Assembly: GCA_934621485.1 (NCBI GenBank)
Contig: CAKTUS010000015.1
Coordinates: forward strand, 1 to 40,548
Source: an uncultured Clostridia bacterium
GTDB lineage: Bacteria > Bacillota > Clostridia > Christensenellales > Aristaeellaceae
Direction of reading: 5' to 3'
DNA: 40,548 bases
The translations under genes were made by a program, and so were the position numbers. A model generated the notes under the pieces. The model ran no database searches, had not been told where the DNA came from, and saw nothing but the letters and a program-made list of their open reading frames with translations. Of the stretch, positions 24,352 to 30,830 are shown in pieces. Within the stretch, counting starts at the first letter, position 1. Each line of letters opens with the position of its first letter.

Positions 24352-24412
24352 CAAACCCGCCCTACACATCGACGGGTTTGCAATGAAAATCGGAGGGCTG
24401 CGGCCCTCCGAT
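24352..24412 (+). repeat. Paired hairpins, possible second repeat family
   Basis: Hairpin one has arms CAAACCCG and CGGGTTTG. Hairpin two has perfect 10-base arms ATCGGAGGGC and GCCCTCCGAT with a TGCG loop. A nine-base spacer separates them. The plan, two adjacent perfect stems, resembles the 26976 and 40401 elements, but the sequences are different. Confidence 0.5.
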
Positions 24413-24441
24413 ACCTCCTAGGGGGGTTCGCCGGTGAAGGC

Positions 24442-24627
24442 TTATTCGTCTTTTTCGGTTGGAACGATGATCGATCCGTGGTCCTTTTCGTAGCTTTCCA
24501 GGTAACAGAGCAGCACGTGCTCAATGTAATTGGTCATGGAACGGTGTTCCATGGTGGCCAGCCGTCCTATTTTATCGTAAACTTCGTCTTCCAGACGAAG
24601 GGTAAAGACCCGCTTGCTTGTCGCCAT
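24442..24627 (-). CDS. Small ribbon-helix-helix DNA-binding protein
   Basis: A 61-residue protein that looks like an Arc/CopG-type ribbon-helix-helix. It has a short beta strand (VFTLRLEDEVYDKI), helix one (GRLATMEHRS), and helix two after a Thr-Asn turn (MTNYIEHVLLCYLESY), then an acidic tail. Such proteins dimerise and bind operators as autoregulators or antitoxins. AGGGGGTG lies before the ATG. It is divergent from the HTH gene at 24758 and shares a 130-base control region with it. No toxin-like partner gene is adjacent, so a regulator is likelier than an antitoxin. Confidence 0.75.
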   Translation of the reverse strand: MATSKRVFTLRLEDEVYDKIGRLATMEHRSMTNYIEHVLLCYLESYEKDHGSIIVPTEKDE

Positions 24628-24692
24628 AGCGCACCCCCTCTTCCTTTCCGATTTCTATTGTATGAAGAAATGGAGGAAATGTATGCAGCCAC

Positions 24693-24722
24693 TTGACAGG
24701 CAAACGATATCATTTTATGATA
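24693..24722 (+). promoter_or_regulatory. Promoter with palindromic operator upstream of the HTH gene
   Basis: TTGACA (24693-24698), 17 bases, TATGAT (24716-24721). A perfect inverted repeat, TATCAT (24708-24713) and ATGATA (24717-24722) with three T between, covers the -10. This is the usual place for an autorepressor site. Confidence 0.75.
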
Positions 24723-24757
24723 AAAATCGCCAAAACATACAATTGAGGTGGTAAGTG

Positions 24758-24973
24758 ATGGATTATGTCGCAATGGGTCGAACGATACGCGACCTGCGCC
24801 GGCGGCATGGCTGGTCCATGGCACAGCTAGCTCAAATGGCCGGAGTAAGCCTATCCTACATGGGCCATATTGAACGGGGAACGCGCAAGCTGAGCCTGGA
24901 AACGGCAGCGAGCCTGGCGCAGGCGCTGAACGTTACACTGGACAGCCTGATTGTTCGGAAAAAACAGGCGTGA
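24758..24973 (+). CDS. XRE-family helix-turn-helix regulator
   Basis: A 71-residue single-domain Cro/CI-type protein. The HTH runs over residues ~8-60 (IRDLRRRHGWSMAQLAQMAGVSLSYMGHIERGTRKLSLETAASLAQALNV), with the recognition-helix region VSLSYMGHIERG. There is no ligand-binding or peptidase domain, so it is a small repressor or switch. I chose ATG 24758 over the adjoining GTG 24755 because GAGGTGG is then six bases away. The palindrome over its own -10 suggests autoregulation. Its targets are unknown. Confidence 0.9.
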   Translation: MDYVAMGRTIRDLRRRHGWSMAQLAQMAGVSLSYMGHIERGTRKLSLETAASLAQALNVTLDSLIVRKKQA

Positions 24974-25022
24974 CGCGAAACCGTGGCTTTTGCAGGAAAC
25001 GGCGAAAAGCAGCCAAAACCCC

Positions 25023-25051
25023 TTGACAAGCGGAAAGAAAAAAGGTATACT
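25023..25051 (+). promoter_or_regulatory. Sigma-A promoter of ylxM-ffh
   Basis: TTGACA (25023-25028), 17 bases, TATACT (25046-25051). It is about 49 bases before the ylxM start and the likely source of the whole ylxM-trmD transcript. Confidence 0.85.
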
Positions 25052-25099
25052 CATACGGCTGTCAAGCAAAAACGATTGATGGCGGGAGGCGTGAATCCG

Positions 25100-25507
25100 G
25101 TGGCTGCTCAGGGAACCGAAAGGCTTGAAAAAAGCGTGGAAATCGGCAATCTGTGCGCCTTTTACGGCGGCCTGCTCACGCAGCGCCAGCAGGAGGCGCT
25201 TCGCCTTCACTATGAGGAGGATTACACTCTGGGCGAAATTGCGGATCAGTTGGGGGTCAGCCGGCAAAACGTTCACGAGCTGATTACCCGTTCTGCTCAG
25301 AAGCTGCGCCGCTACGAGGCGGCTCTTGGGCTGGTAAAGCGGGCCGAGAACACCGCCCGGGTACTCCGGCAGGCTCGCGAGCTCATGGAGCTTGCGGGCG
25401 GGGACATTGCCTCCCCTGAAAAGCAGAGCCTGCAAGCCCGGGCTGCCCAAATGATTGAAACCATTATCCGCCAACAGGAAGGAGAGGAGAACGAACATGG
25501 CATTTGA
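25100..25507 (+). CDS. ylxM: YlxM-type HTH protein, SRP-associated
   Basis: A 135-residue protein with a sigma-70 region 4-like helix-turn-helix (LLTQRQQEALRLHYEEDYTLGEIADQLGVSRQNVHELITRSAQKLRRYE), the core of YlxM. In Streptococcus YlxM modulates SRP GTPases; direct roles elsewhere are less clear. Most YlxM proteins end soon after this core; here about 50 residues of helical tail follow. GTG 25100 is chosen because GGGAGG sits ten bases upstream; in-frame starts further upstream fall inside or before the promoter. The stop overlaps ffh by 11 bases, the typical ylxM-ffh coupling. Confidence 0.9.
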   Translation: MAAQGTERLEKSVEIGNLCAFYGGLLTQRQQEALRLHYEEDYTLGEIADQLGVSRQNVHELITRSAQKLRRYEAALGLVKRAENTARVLRQARELMELAGGDIASPEKQSLQARAAQMIETIIRQQEGEENEHGI

Positions 25508-26813
25508 AGGCTTGAGTCAAAAGCTGTCCAGCGCGCTCTCCAAGCTCACAGGCCGCGGCAAGCTCACCGAACAGTCGGTGAAGGAGGGCATGCGCGAGGT
25601 GCGCATGGCGCTGCTGGAAGCAGACGTGAACTATCTGGTTGTTAAGGACTTTTGCAAAAAAGTGACGGAGCGCTGCGTGGGCCAGCAGGTGCTGGACAGC
25701 CTGTCGCCCGCCCAGCAGGTCATCAAAATTGTTAATGAAGAAATGACCGCCCTGATGGGCTCGGAAAACGCGCGGCTCACCTGGTCGTCCAGCGTTCCCA
25801 CGATTTACATGCTGTGCGGCCTGCAGGGCGCCGGCAAAACCACCATGGCCGCCAAGCTGGCCAATTATCTGCAAAAAACCGGCAAAAAGCCTCTGCTGGC
25901 AGCCTGTGATATTTACCGTCCCGCCGCCATCCAGCAGCTGCAGGTGGTGGGCAAGCAGGTGAACGTGCCGGTGTACGAGCATGGCACTCAGGATCCGGTG
26001 AAAACCGCGCAGGAAGCCATCGAATATGCGCGTCATTATGGCCGAGACGTGCTGATTATCGACACTGCGGGCCGCCTGCATATCGACACCGAGCTGATGG
26101 AGGAGCTTCGCCGGGTGAAGGCTGCGGTGAAGCCTCAGGAAATCCTGTTTGTGGTGGACGCCATGACCGGCCAGGACGCCGTGAACGTGGCCAAGACCTT
26201 TGACCAGGAGCTGGGGATTGACGGTGTGATTTTAACCAAGCTGGACGGCGATACCCGCGGCGGCGCAGCCCTGTCCATCAAAGCCGTTGTCGGCAAACCT
26301 ATCAAGTTCAGCGGCACCGGCGAAAAGCTGGCGGATATCGAGCCCTTCCACCCCGACCGCATGGCCGGCCGGATTCTGGGTATGGGCGACGTGATGACCC
26401 TGATTGAAAAGGCTCAGGAAGCCTTTGACGGTGAAGAAGCCGAAAAGCTGAGCCGAAAGGGCATGCAGGAGCTGACACTGGAGGATTTTCTCAGCCAGAT
26501 GCAGCAAATGAAAAAGATGGGCGGCCTGCAAAGTATGCTCAGCATGCTGCCGGGCATGGGGGCAAAGCTTCGTGACGTGGAAATCGACGACGACGCTATG
26601 AAAAAGCCCGAAGCCATCATTCGCAGCATGACGCCCCGGGAACGCCGCAACCCGGGCATCCTGAATGCCAGCCGACGCAAGCGCATCGCTGCGGGCAGCG
26701 GCACCACTGTGCAGGACGTGAACGCCTTGATCCGGCAGTTTGACCAGGCCAAGGATATGATGAAAACCATGATGAAGCGCGGCAAAAAGAGTCGTATGCG
26801 CATGCCTTTCTGA
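25497..26813 (+). CDS. ffh: Signal recognition particle protein Ffh (SRP54)
   Basis: Ffh binds signal sequences of nascent membrane and secreted proteins and, with 4.5S/6S RNA and FtsY, delivers ribosomes to the translocon. The 438-residue protein has the N-domain (1-90) and the G-domain, with P-loop GLQGAGKTT (108-116), DTAGRLHID and TKLDGDTRGGAALS. The methionine-rich M-domain (about 300-438: QMQQMKKMGGLQSMLSMLPGMG and the RNA-binding NPGILNASRRKRIAAGSG) follows. ATG 25497 follows GGAGAGGAG. A repeat-laden spacer separates it from rpsP. Confidence 0.98.
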   Translation: MAFEGLSQKLSSALSKLTGRGKLTEQSVKEGMREVRMALLEADVNYLVVKDFCKKVTERCVGQQVLDSLSPAQQVIKIVNEEMTALMGSENARLTWSSSVPTIYMLCGLQGAGKTTMAAKLANYLQKTGKKPLLAACDIYRPAAIQQLQVVGKQVNVPVYEHGTQDPVKTAQEAIEYARHYGRDVLIIDTAGRLHIDTELMEELRRVKAAVKPQEILFVVDAMTGQDAVNVAKTFDQELGIDGVILTKLDGDTRGGAALSIKAVVGKPIKFSGTGEKLADIEPFHPDRMAGRILGMGDVMTLIEKAQEAFDGEEAEKLSRKGMQELTLEDFLSQMQQMKKMGGLQSMLSMLPGMGAKLRDVEIDDDAMKKPEAIIRSMTPRERRNPGILNASRRKRIAAGSGTTVQDVNALIRQFDQAKDMMKTMMKRGKKSRMRMPF

Positions 26814-26820
26814 GGAGAAA

Positions 26821-26967
26821 TCCCCGGCCTGCCCTAAACGCTCCTTTTCCCCTGTTGCCGCATGGCAGGCGACAAAAGCGCAGTTTTCCCGGAATTGTAC
26901 GCCGAAAAGCTCCCCGGCCTGCCCCAAACGCTCCTTTTCCCCTGTTGCCGCATGACAGGCGACAAAA
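26821..26967 (+). repeat. 57-bp direct repeat, two copies 90 bp apart
   Basis: Copies at 26821-26877 and 26911-26967 differ at two bases. Each starts TCCCCGGCCTGCCC and ends GGCGACAAAA, with an internal imperfect inverted repeat TTGCCGC ... GCGACAA. A 33-base unrelated spacer separates them. A minus-strand open frame across them encodes a repeated peptide but has no gene features. Confidence 0.85.
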
Positions 26968-26975
26968 ACGGGATT

Positions 26976-27026
26976 CTCAAGGGATATATCCCTTGAGCGG
27001 TGGGTTTGGGAGGCAGAGCCTCCCAA
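26976..27026 (+). repeat. Two-hairpin intergenic repeat (intact copy)
   Basis: Hairpin A is a perfect palindrome with 11-base halves CTCAAGGGATA and TATCCCTTGAG (26976-26997). The linker is CGGTGGGT. Hairpin B has nine-base arms TTGGGAGGC and GCCTCCCAA with an AGA loop (27006-27026). Organisation matches the reverse complement of 40401-40451, with base changes on both sides of the stems. Confidence 0.8.
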
Positions 27027-27035
27027 GCGCTGACG

Positions 27036-27050
27036 ATCACCTCAGGTGAT
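27036..27050. promoter_or_regulatory. Palindrome upstream of rpsP
   Basis: ATCACCT and AGGTGAT separated by one base, 46 bases before the rpsP start. It may be a protein-binding site or the edge of the repeat cluster; there is no direct evidence for either. Confidence 0.35.
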
Positions 27051-27096
27051 TTCAGATATAAACACATTTTGTGAAGAGTATAGGAGGAAATCAACC

Positions 27097-27345
27097 ATGT
27101 CCGTAAAGATCCGCCTGAAGAGAATGGGTATGAAGAAAATGCCTTTCTACCGTGTGGTGGTAGCCGACGAACGCAGCCCCCGCGACGGCCGCTTCATCGA
27201 GGAAATTGGCTACTATGATCCCATGACTGAGCCCGCCACCATCAAAATTGACGCTGAAAGCGCCAGAAAGTGGCTTCAGAACGGCGCCCAGCCCACCGAC
27301 ACCGCCCGCACCCTGCTGAAGAAGAGCGGCGTTATCGAGGGCTGA
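27097..27345 (+). CDS. rpsP: 30S ribosomal protein S16
   Basis: An 82-residue small-subunit protein needed for 30S assembly, opening MSVKIRLKRMGMKKMPFYRVVVADERSPRDGRFIEEIGYYDP, the family signature; it is complete. TAGGAGG precedes the ATG. It begins the rpsP-khpA-rimM-trmD block, with only five bases to khpA. Confidence 0.98.
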   Translation: MSVKIRLKRMGMKKMPFYRVVVADERSPRDGRFIEEIGYYDPMTEPATIKIDAESARKWLQNGAQPTDTARTLLKKSGVIEG

Positions 27346-27350
27346 GACCG

Positions 27351-27578
27351 ATGAAAGAACTGGTTGAATACGTAGCCCGCTCGCTGGTGGATAATAAAGA
27401 CGCCGTGCGGGTGGAGGAAACTGTCGGGCCGGAAGCCACCATCCTTGAGCTGCACGTAGCGCCTGAGGACATGGGCAAGGTGATCGGCAAGCAGGGGCGT
27501 ATCGCCAAGGCGATCCGCGCCGTGGTGCGCGCCGCCACCGCCAAAAACCAGAAGCCCGTATTTGTGGAAATTCAGTAA
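27351..27578 (+). CDS. khpA: KH-domain RNA-binding protein KhpA (YlqC)
   Basis: A 75-residue protein that is a single type II KH domain with the GxxG loop VIGKQGRIAKAIR. In Bacillota KhpA pairs with KhpB (Jag) and affects RNA levels and cell-division timing. The ATG follows the rpsP stop by five bases, with GAGG about ten bases upstream. Its position between rpsP and rimM is typical. Confidence 0.95.
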   Translation: MKELVEYVARSLVDNKDAVRVEETVGPEATILELHVAPEDMGKVIGKQGRIAKAIRAVVRAATAKNQKPVFVEIQ

Positions 27579-27584
27579 ATGAAT

Positions 27585-27620
27585 GGGGCGCATAGGAGCG
27601 CGAAGACGTTCCGTGCGCCC
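27585..27620 (+). promoter_or_regulatory. Intra-operon hairpin between khpA and rimM
   Basis: Arms GGGCGCA (27586-27592) and TGCGCCC (27614-27620) with a partly paired interior, followed by GTTCTTTG, a weak T-rich tail. It could be a leaky terminator or an RNA-processing site. Confidence 0.35.
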
Positions 27621-27645
27621 GTTCTTTGTGTAAGGGGGTTGGCTG

Positions 27646-28179
27646 ATGAAACAGGAGTATTTGCTGCTGGGCGAGGTGGTTCGCCCCCAGGGAATTCACG
27701 GCGAGGTGAAGCTGCGCCACTATACAGATGATCCGTCCCGCTTCGGCGAGCTGGAAACCGCCTATGTGCGCAAAGAGCAGCGCTATGAGCCCATCGGCGT
27801 TACCGGCGTGCGCATCAATAAGGACGATGTGTTTTTGACGCTGGAAGGCGTAAACGATCGTAATGAGGCCGAAAAGCTGCGCGGCGTTCAGTTGTGGGTG
27901 GATCGGGCGCACGCCAAGCCGTTGGGCGAGGGCGAGGTGTTCATTGCGGACATTCTGGGCGCTACGGCTTATGACACGCAGGGCAACGAACTGGGCCGGC
28001 TGAAGGAAGTGCTCACCCCCGGCGGGGTGGATGTGTTTGTGTTTGCTACCCCGGACGGTACGCTGATGGTTCCCGCACTGAAGGACGTGCTTTTGACCCT
28101 GGACGCGGACGGCGGACGCATTGTGATGAACGAAGAACGGTTGCCTGAGGTTGCGCTGTATGAAAGTCGCCATTCTTAG
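27646..28179 (+). CDS. rimM: Ribosome maturation factor RimM
   Basis: RimM helps the 30S head domain mature by binding near S19. The 177-residue protein has the N-terminal beta-barrel (YLLLGEVVRPQGIHGEVKLRHYTDDPSRF) and the C-terminal PRC-barrel (EVFIADILGATAYDTQGNELGRLKEVLTPGGVDVFVF). AAGGGGG precedes the ATG. Its end overlaps trmD by 20 bases, which suggests coupled translation. Confidence 0.96.
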   Translation: MKQEYLLLGEVVRPQGIHGEVKLRHYTDDPSRFGELETAYVRKEQRYEPIGVTGVRINKDDVFLTLEGVNDRNEAEKLRGVQLWVDRAHAKPLGEGEVFIADILGATAYDTQGNELGRLKEVLTPGGVDVFVFATPDGTLMVPALKDVLLTLDADGGRIVMNEERLPEVALYESRHS

Positions 28180-28903
28180 TATTTTTCCGGAAATGTTTGA
28201 CAGCTTTCTGAATACCAGCATCATTGGCCGGGCCCGCGCAGAGGGTCTGCTGGAGATTCAGGCGGTGGACATTCGCCCCTATAGTAATAAAAAACATAAA
28301 AACACCGATGATTACCCCTTTGGCGGCGGCGCAGGAATGGTCATGATGGCTCAGCCCATTGTGGACGCGGTGCGGGACCTGAGAGTTCATGACGTTTCCG
28401 GCCCCTGCATCTATCTGGGCCCTCGGGGAAAACCTCTGTGCCAGCAAAAGGTGGAGGAGCTGGCCCGCTGCGAAAGCATGATTCTGCTGTGCGGGCATTA
28501 CGAGGGCGTGGACCAGCGCGCACTGGACCTGGTGGTAGACGAGGAAATCTCTCTGGGCGATTTTGTTCTCACCGGCGGAGAACTGGCTGCAATGGCTCTT
28601 ACCGACGCCGTGGCCCGCTATGTGCCCGGCGTACTGGGCAGCGCTGAAAGCACCGGTGAAGAAAGCTTTACCGGCGGCTTGCTGGAATACCCTCAGTATA
28701 CCCGCCCCCGAACCTTTGAGGGCCTGGAGGTGCCGGAGGTGCTGCTGAATGGCGATCACGCCAAGATTCGCGCATGGCGGCGGCAGCAATCGCTGCTGGC
28801 TACGCTGCGCATGCGGCCGGATTTGTTTGCGGCCGCGGAAATGACGGAAAAAGAGCGGGCCGCTGCGCTGGCCGCCCTGAAGGAGGATCCGCCATGCTGC
28901 TGA
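28160..28903 (+). CDS. trmD: tRNA (guanine-N1-)-methyltransferase TrmD
   Basis: It methylates G37 of tRNAs with S-adenosylmethionine, preventing +1 frameshifting. The 247-residue SPOUT enzyme starts MKVAILSIFPEMFDSFLNTSIIGRA and contains the knot region YLGPRGKPLCQQK, LCGHYEGVDQR and SLGDFVLTGGELAAMALTDAVARYVPGVLG, all intact. ATG 28160 is used, with GAGG nine bases upstream. It overlaps rimM upstream and the next membrane gene by 10 bases downstream. Confidence 0.97.
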   Translation: MKVAILSIFPEMFDSFLNTSIIGRARAEGLLEIQAVDIRPYSNKKHKNTDDYPFGGGAGMVMMAQPIVDAVRDLRVHDVSGPCIYLGPRGKPLCQQKVEELARCESMILLCGHYEGVDQRALDLVVDEEISLGDFVLTGGELAAMALTDAVARYVPGVLGSAESTGEESFTGGLLEYPQYTRPRTFEGLEVPEVLLNGDHAKIRAWRRQQSLLATLRMRPDLFAAAEMTEKERAAALAALKEDPPCC

Positions 28904-29274
28904 GAAGGCTGATGGCGGCGCTGGGGCCGCTACTGGTGTGCATTGGGCTGTGCGCCGTGCTGCGCCTTCTGGACGGCGCGCTGGGAGCCGGGCAGTTTCT
29001 GACGTTTGCTCTCAAAGGGCTGCTTCTTGGCGCGGCATTGGCCCTGACCCTGCCGCTGGCTGGGGTAAAGGCCCGTACCACCGGCCTGACTCCCTGGCTG
29101 TTCGCCGGCGCGGGCCTGTTGCTGGCCGCGCTGATCTATCAGTATTTGGAAACCATGGGTCTTGTGCATAGCGCCTTTCTTGCGTCCGTGATGAGCATCA
29201 ACGGGCAGGTGGTGCTGGCGGAAGGCGCGTTTGCGGGCTATCTGCTGGCGGCCGGGTTCTGGTACAGGCGGTAA
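28894..29274 (+). CDS. Small four-helix membrane protein of unknown function
   Basis: A 126-residue protein with about four hydrophobic helices (near 6-24, 31-50, 62-82 and 101-122) and few polar residues. I do not recognise the family. AAGGAGGATCC lies just before the ATG, and the start overlaps the trmD stop by 10 bases, so it is translated from the trmD transcript. In most Bacillota rplS occupies this place. The 3' end overlaps the minus-strand gene at 29198. Confidence 0.7.
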   Translation: MLLRRLMAALGPLLVCIGLCAVLRLLDGALGAGQFLTFALKGLLLGAALALTLPLAGVKARTTGLTPWLFAGAGLLLAALIYQYLETMGLVHSAFLASVMSINGQVVLAEGAFAGYLLAAGFWYRR

Positions 29275-29473
29275 GGGGCATGGCAGGGGCCTCGCGCCGG
29301 GCTTTCCAAATCAGGCGATCCAGGTATTCGCCGCTGGTCAGGCCCAGCCGGGCCGCCTCCCGAACGGCGCTCAGGTACGCATCCCGGTGCAAAAGCACGC
29401 ATACGCCCACCCGGTCGTCCGCGGAAATTCCTGCGTCGAGCCCCTGGGTATCCTTGAAAAACTGGCTTTTCAT
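29198..29473 (-). CDS. Probable ribbon-helix-helix protein with Pro/Arg tail
   Basis: A 91-residue protein. Residues 22-60 (VGVCVLLHRDAYLSAVREAARLGLTSGEYLDRLIWKAR) fit a beta strand plus two helices of the RHH/CopG type. Residues 61-91 are Pro/Arg/Thr-rich and overlap the converging membrane gene by 77 bases. AAGGAG seven bases before the ATG supports it. It is a small DNA-binding regulator if real; the low-complexity tail could be tolerated overlap with no function. Confidence 0.55.
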   Translation of the reverse strand: MKSQFFKDTQGLDAGISADDRVGVCVLLHRDAYLSAVREAARLGLTSGEYLDRLIWKARREAPAMPLTACTRTRPPADSPQTRLPPAPPAR

Positions 29474-29606
29474 GGGCGTCTCCTTTTTGGCTGCAAGGGT
29501 TGTGGGAACGTTGCTGCGTCCCTCTCACAGGGTATGCCGTGAAGGCGGGCCCGTGCCTGCCAGTGTGCCCAATTGCCGCCGGGGGCATGCACAAACCGGG
29601 TAAATG

Positions 29607-29615
29607 TGGTATAAT
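29607..29615 (+). promoter_or_regulatory. Extended -10 promoter of the 4-TM/surE region
   Basis: TG-G-TATAAT (29607-29615), about 47 bases before the start at 29662; no good -35. It may drive the genes from 29662 to 35614. Confidence 0.65.
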
Positions 29616-29661
29616 CAAAAATGATGCTGTTTGTAAAACGGCAGTTGAAGGGAGCCAAGAC

Positions 29662-30015
29662 ATGACGGCCGGCATTTTTCGCTTTCTCATTACCGCCGCG
29701 GCGCTGCCGCTATGCGCTTCCTTTATGGACGGCGTGCAGCTGGTGGACATGCGGGGCGCAATTGTGCTTGGGCTTATTCTGGCGGCCATATATACGGTGC
29801 TGCGTCCGTTGGTGCGGCTGCTTCTGTCGGTGGTTAATTTTTGTACGCTGGGCCTTCTGTATGTGGCGGTAGATGCCTGGATGATTCAAACCGCCGCCGG
29901 ACTGGTGGAAAACAGCGTAACGTTTCAAAGCTTCTGGTGGGCCCTGGCGGTGGCCGTGGCGGTCAACGCGGCGCGCACCCTGGTGGACGCGGCCCATGGC
30001 GACATTCGCCGCTGA
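29662..30015 (+). CDS. Phage holin family 4-like membrane protein (PF04020 type)
   Basis: A 117-residue protein with four helices, of the small membrane family often named 'phage holin family protein' (pattern RFLITAAALPLCASFMDGVQLVDMRGAIVLGLILAAIYTVLRPLVRLLL). Despite the family name it is widely chromosomal and there is no prophage here, so lysis is not implied. GGGAG is seven bases before the ATG. It lies 35 bases before surE and is likely co-transcribed. Confidence 0.8.
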   Translation: MTAGIFRFLITAAALPLCASFMDGVQLVDMRGAIVLGLILAAIYTVLRPLVRLLLSVVNFCTLGLLYVAVDAWMIQTAAGLVENSVTFQSFWWALAVAVAVNAARTLVDAAHGDIRR

Positions 30016-30050
30016 CAGGCGGCGCACATTTCGAAAGAAGGCGCAGAAGA

Positions 30051-30806
30051 TTGCATATTTTATTGGCAAATGACGATGGAATTGGCGCAAAAGGCATTAT
30101 GGCGCTGATGGACGCGGCGGTGGAAAGAGGGCACCAGGTGTCCATGTGCGCGCCCCGTTATCAGCAAAGCGCGGCAAGCCACCGCTTTACATTGACGGAG
30201 CCGTTGTACTCTGCCGATTGCCCGCTGCCCTATCCGGGCTGCCAAGGCTTTTCCATTGTGGGTTCTCCGGCAGACTGTGTGCGAATTGGCTTGCAGCAGC
30301 TGCGGGGACGGCCGGTGGACGTGGTCATTTCCGGCATCAACGACGGCTATAACGCGGGCATTGCCGTACATTACAGCGGAACCGTAGGCGCGGCCATGGA
30401 AGGCGCGTTTCATCACCTGCCCGCCATTGCCGCCTCCATTCACCACCAGGCCGACGGCGAAATGCTTCGCCATCTGGCCCGGTACACCATTGAAACGGCG
30501 GAAAAATACGCCAAGCTGTCCATGCCCCGCGGCGTTATCCTGAACATCAACGCCCCCTGCGTGGAACCGGACCGGCTGAAACCTCCGGTATACGCTCCCC
30601 TGGATACCGCCTTTTTTGTGGACGGCTATGAGCAGCGCGAATCGCCCCGGGCCGGCACCTACTTTTGGCTGACCAACGGCGGCGAGATAGAACCCTGTGA
30701 TCCGGGTTCGGATAACGACTATCTGGAAAAGGGCCACATCACCCTGACCCTAATCGGCAATTTTGCCTCTCTTGACCCAGCGCTCCTTAAGGGCCTTAAC
30801 GGCTGA
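30051..30806 (+). CDS. surE: 5'/3'-nucleotidase SurE
   Basis: SurE is a metal-dependent survival phosphatase that removes phosphate from nucleoside monophosphates. The 251-residue protein opens MHILLANDDGIGAKGI with the metal motif N7-D8-D9-G10, followed by SGINDGYNAG and YSGTVGAAMEG, all intact. The start is a TTG at 30051: the only start giving the conserved N-terminus, with AAGG nine bases upstream. The rare start codon suggests low expression. Confidence 0.94.
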   Translation: MHILLANDDGIGAKGIMALMDAAVERGHQVSMCAPRYQQSAASHRFTLTEPLYSADCPLPYPGCQGFSIVGSPADCVRIGLQQLRGRPVDVVISGINDGYNAGIAVHYSGTVGAAMEGAFHHLPAIAASIHHQADGEMLRHLARYTIETAEKYAKLSMPRGVILNINAPCVEPDRLKPPVYAPLDTAFFVDGYEQRESPRAGTYFWLTNGGEIEPCDPGSDNDYLEKGHITLTLIGNFASLDPALLKGLNG

Positions 30807-30830
30807 CGAACAGAAGGAAGGGAACCCATC

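Larger units (their letters stand above)
24065..24441. other. 377-bp hairpin-rich intergenic region
   Basis: It contains the fbp promoter (24106-24134), then five inverted repeats: 24136-24161 (10-base arms CGGCGAACGC/GCGTTCGCCG), the bidirectional terminator 24171-24206, 24252-24269 (CGACCGGC/GCCGGTCG), 24352-24380 (CAAACCCG/CGGGTTTG) and 24389-24412 (ATCGGAGGGC/GCCCTCCGAT). A dispersed motif is at 24319-24334. No coding sequence is supported. Confidence 0.7.

Noticed and set aside
24442..24973. Type II toxin-antitoxin module
   Set aside because: The RHH and HTH genes are divergent rather than in one operon, and neither encodes a toxin-like fold.
26821..26967. CRISPR-like direct repeats
   Set aside because: Only two 57-bp copies with one 33-bp spacer, and no cas genes.
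26232..27026. Minus-strand frame with an 18-residue repeated peptide (VACHAATGEKERLGQAG)
   Set aside because: The peptide repeat is only the translation of the 57-bp DNA repeat; most of the frame is antisense to ffh, and no start signal is seen.
29662..30015. Prophage remnant suggested by the 'holin' family name
   Set aside because: No other phage gene is nearby, and this family is widespread in chromosomes.
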